A DNA stretch of 64,000 bases from Zeugodacus cucurbitae (lineage: Eukaryota; Arthropoda; Insecta; Diptera; Tephritidae): assembly GCF_028554725.1 (NCBI RefSeq), contig NC_071671.1, positions 4,188,501 through 4,252,500 on the forward strand, given 5' to 3'. Numbering within the stretch: position 1 is the first letter of the stretch; the number at the start of each line of letters is the position of its first letter. The position numbers and the translations under genes were made by a program. This document shows positions 60,816 through 64,000 of this stretch, one piece after another. Under the pieces are notes generated by a model. The model was not told the origin of the DNA and did not search any database. It worked only from the letters and a program-made list of their open reading frames with translations.

Positions 60816-63769
60816 TATGTCATTAGTTAATACGAAGTTGGGAACCTCTGCTAATAAAAAATTACGAAAAATCAGTTATTTATTGGATTTTATATTTGTA
60901 AACCAAAATAACCGTATCTTGAAGAACAAACAGGCTTTGAAACAGAATTACTTCTCAGTTGGGAACCCCAGAAATATTTATTTATTTAGAAGTCTTCTCT
61001 AAATGCAATACTTACAATTGGTATACTATTAAACTTTTGTTTATTTTTTACCGAAAATAACATAATATTTAGGTAAAATCACTTCTAATAGGTTTAATTG
61101 AAAGCTCAATTTGTTGAGACACCCTGCCTTCACATTTTCTAAAAGAAACCAATAAAATTGGTAATTTCTAAATTTAGAACATACTAGATATGGTCGACAA
61201 CTTTAATTTTTTGGTTTATTTTGCTATTTTTTAACTCAACATACAGTTTTTTGCTCCAAAAAGTGAAAGCTCACCTCATGCGGGTGAAAACTTTCAATAA
61301 AGCTCGTGTTTCAATATTTCTAAACATATTTACTGCTGTTTCGGTTTATTCTTTTTATTATTCTATACCCGCCACCAAATTTTTCAGCATATTCCATTTA
61401 AAATTCTTTCAAACCCTTTATCGGTATGTCATTCGCGTTTGCCCTTGGCCAACTAATATTCACAATAATAAATCAGCATTTTTTAATCAACTTATATGGG
61501 CGCTTTGTGGCAGAATAAATTGCAAATACTTATGCAAGCAAGCGAATTTGAAGTAAGGCCACAGACAATATACGCTGATGTTGCAACTACATAGGCATGC
61601 AAGCGTGCGGCATGTGGCATGTGGCAGCGACAAAGTCACATCATTTACACTTTCGCACATATTTTTCACAATTTGCAAAGTATTTTTCTAATAACTACAT
61701 TCTCCTCCGTGTGTGTATGTGTGTGTGGCATATGAAAAATAATATTTCACTATAAAGGCGCACATTGTTGCAACTACTTTATTATAATAAAGTATATACA
61801 TCTGTATGTGTTCGTGCTGCCTGCGGGTCAGCGAGCAATGCAATTTCTGTTTTATTAGTATTTCCATTTGATATACGACTACTATTCGTTAGCTTACAAT
61901 AATTTCAACACACAACTGTAGCTACCTTACATGTACATATGTGCCGTTATATGATAGAGTGCTTACTCTTTGTTTTAGCGCTATTTTAGTACTAAACTCG
62001 TAATAAAGTTGCCCTTTTGTCATTTTATACGCCAAACGTATTGGAAAACAGGCAAAAAACGACACTTTCGTGTAGGCTTCAGTGTCTGTATATGTGTGCA
62101 ACTGCAGCATGCAACCATGCCACACGAATAATCATTTTCATATGACCTTTGGCATTTTTATGTGCCAATAAATGGAGCGTATAATCAAAAAATTATATCT
62201 AAGGGAAATATAAAATATGGCAAATAATACGAAATAGTATCTACAATGCTCATATTTTAAAAATTGTACTGCAACGGGCTTAATGAAATGTAATGAGACT
62301 TAAAGGAGATTACTCCAGGGTTGCCACAACTCTTTGTAGTAATGTAATTTAGAGGTGATAAAGCATAGATAGTTGTTGGTAGATATTTTTGTATACCTAA
62401 GTACTCCTTAGATATCTCAAGGAGTATTTCTTCAAAATCGACCACTAAGGTATAGTGAGTCTCTTTTACTTTAGAAAGAACATGTTCTTCAAATGTGATG
62501 TCAAACAATCCAAAATTTGTTTAAACTTTCATCGGCGAAACATCGCATGGTGGATAAGACGATAATAGTTGACTTTCGAGAGTCCAAAGTCATCAGATCC
62601 ATATTCTAATCTTAATATCGCGAAATCGGAGGCGTTTATGGCGATTTGAACATAGTCCAACGGATACCCCAAATGTTGCAAAATCTTTCGATAGACCCAC
62701 TCGACCCAAAGAAGACAGTCTTTGGTGTAGAGTTCTTCGAAAATATTAAATCTTCGGACAATTTTTTGATCTCTCATACTTTTTGCAGAGGACTTCGGAA
62801 GCACTTTCCTCTTTATTTTCATACCGACAATAACCTTAAAAAGATAGAATTCCTGAAGTCAGAGAAAGATTTTTAAGATTTACATTGCAAAAAATGGGAA
62901 AAAATGCAAAATCGGATGGTAGATATTGATAGTATAGAAGGAAAAGCTTCGAAGAAGATATGGTCCAAACTTCATTAATCACACCTATTTTACATAAATT
63001 ATATTCTTTAGCACCACTCATGAACATAAACATCTAAAAGCGATTTTAAAAATTTGAAAGTTTCAAATTAACCGTCGAAAGCACACGCTAACAGTGCAAT
63101 ACATCAACCCTTCCAAAGCAATACAATTAAAAGGGTTGTTATCTAGACACATCCACGCATACAGTTATAACTTAAAAACACACACAATAAATACGAATAC
63201 ATACAAAGACGCACTTCCATAACAGCCAACCAGCTTATTAGCGCATATGTGAGCTTTTGTGGCACGTATGTGAGCTTTTTCGCCAAAGTGTTCGCCTAAG
63301 TAAAACTATTTGCTTGAACGAGTTGAAAGCGAAGCTTTTTATAGCCTCGAAGCTTTTGTAGCAACAAAGCTTTTATGGGTATCTACAATTTGGCGGGTAT
63401 AGAAAATGAAATAACGGCACTGTAGGGGTAGTTTCTAGTGGTGCTTACACGAGCTTTTGTGGGTGTTAGGGTTGAAGTGTGAAGAGTGTTGGTATGGTAG
63501 AGTAATGGTTTAGATTTTAAGGGTGGAACGTAGTGTGTATTGGAATGTAAATAGTTGGAGTTAGATTTATTTACTTTGAATTATGTTTTATTAGACTTGA
63601 CCACTTGTAAATTTTATTTTATTTTAAAATTTTAACATGATCTTTTATAAGTCTTTTAGTTAATTTTTAAATATTTTTCTACGATTTTTATAACTAACGT
63701 GGAGGAGGAAAAAATGTTTGTTTTTTACTTTTGGTTCCTTGCAACTCTGCTATCTTGCACTTTTATTAA
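60816..63769. other. Non-coding DNA
   Basis: AT-rich. Two minus-strand frames (62822 to 62529, 97 codons; 62508 to 62257, 83 codons) are contiguous and fairly protein-like in composition, but I recognise no domain and the link between them is broken by stops. A cluster of GAGCTTTT/AAGCTTTT motifs lies at 63249-63375, and TGAAAGCTC recurs near 61265. Confidence 0.5.
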
Positions 63770-63969
63770 TTTCATTTTAATTTCTCGCTGCAAATTCGCA
63801 AATATATCCATAGCGCCAATTGCCTGCGGCTCGTTGCATTAAAATGCATGAAACGTAGCCGCGCCAAAGTCAAGCAAATCGCCAGTCAGACGGGCAACCT
63901 TTGGGCCATTTGGGCTGGCCGAAAACGTTGCGGTGATTTACACAGTTGTAATCAACGGATTTCTGCTTA
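63770..63969 (+). other. Short unexplained ORF with GRKR motif
   Basis: This frame is open for 66 codons. An ATG at 63848 opens 40 codons beginning MKRSRAKVKQIASQ, then TGNLWAIWAGRKRCGDLHSC. GRKR after a short hydrophobic peptide is the form of an amidation plus dibasic cleavage site of a neuropeptide precursor, and GNLWA happens also to occur in vertebrate neuromedin B. The bombesin-type C-terminus (GHFM/GHLM) is missing, no signal peptide is present and insects are not known to have that peptide. Chance is the most likely explanation. Confidence 0.1.
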
Positions 63970-64000
63970 AATTCAACGGTCTCTACACCACGCGACGTTG

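Noticed and set aside
62257..62822. Two adjoining minus-strand ORFs (97 and 83 codons) that look protein-like
   Set aside because: No recognisable domain, and separated by stops with no splice signals I can defend. It could be a decayed gene, but there is not enough to call it.

Overview
The window looks like AT-rich, non-coding euchromatin from a higher dipteran, most likely a tephritid fruit fly (Bactrocera, Zeugodacus or Ceratitis type). The evidence is a DD41D 'rosa'-type mariner relative (a group first described from Ceratitis), a family of mellifera-like DD34D mariners, two non-autonomous Helentron/DINE-1-like elements with the (GTCY)n core seen in flies, and abundant CAA/TTG and CAG/CTG microsatellites. 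I found no convincing host protein-coding exon, tRNA, rRNA or recognisable microRNA. The window is best read as a large intron or an intergenic gene desert carrying decayed transposons and short tandem repeats.

Layout. 0-8.2 kb: unique AT-rich DNA with one 5'-deleted mariner remnant (copy 1, about 4.0-4.7 kb). 8.2-9.4 kb: a complete-looking Helentron-type non-autonomous element (HINE-1). 9.4-22.8 kb: mostly unique DNA with mariner copy 2 (13.2-14.35 kb), a 185-bp tandem duplication and a pair of long antisense ORFs. 22.85-23.7 kb: a dead Tc3-like element. 24.8-25.2 kb: a perfect (AAAATT)n array of about 377 bp. 29.9 kb: a 7-bp minisatellite. 31.3-32.0 kb: a degenerate repeat of about 130 bp. 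33.5-34.2 kb: a 40-bp minisatellite. 37.6-39.36 kb: a second Helentron-type element (HINE-2) whose interior is almost entirely tandem arrays. 42.1-42.7 kb: a GC-richer block that could be a promoter or 5' exon. 45-51 kb: unique DNA with duplications and low-complexity tracts. 51.9-60.8 kb: a transposon cluster with mariner copy 3 (miniature), a deleted rosa element, mariner copy 4 abutting it, and mariner copy 5. 60.8-64 kb: unique DNA.

The most interesting object is HINE-2. Between its recognisable 5' and 3' ends it carries (A) 14 tandem units with the palindrome TCACGTGA (12 exact) alternating with GTAAACAA (9 exact). An inverted block (B) follows, with six copies of an AGGTCA-n-TGACCT inverted repeat (3 perfect) alternating with TTGTTTAC, and then a decayed block (C) in the same orientation as B. 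These match the consensus sites of class-B E-box bHLH factors, forkhead/FOXO factors and EcR/USP (IR1). The sequence shows the sites directly; any regulatory role is inference.

All transposase genes here are broken by frameshifts, internal deletions or loss of catalytic residues, so none should be active.
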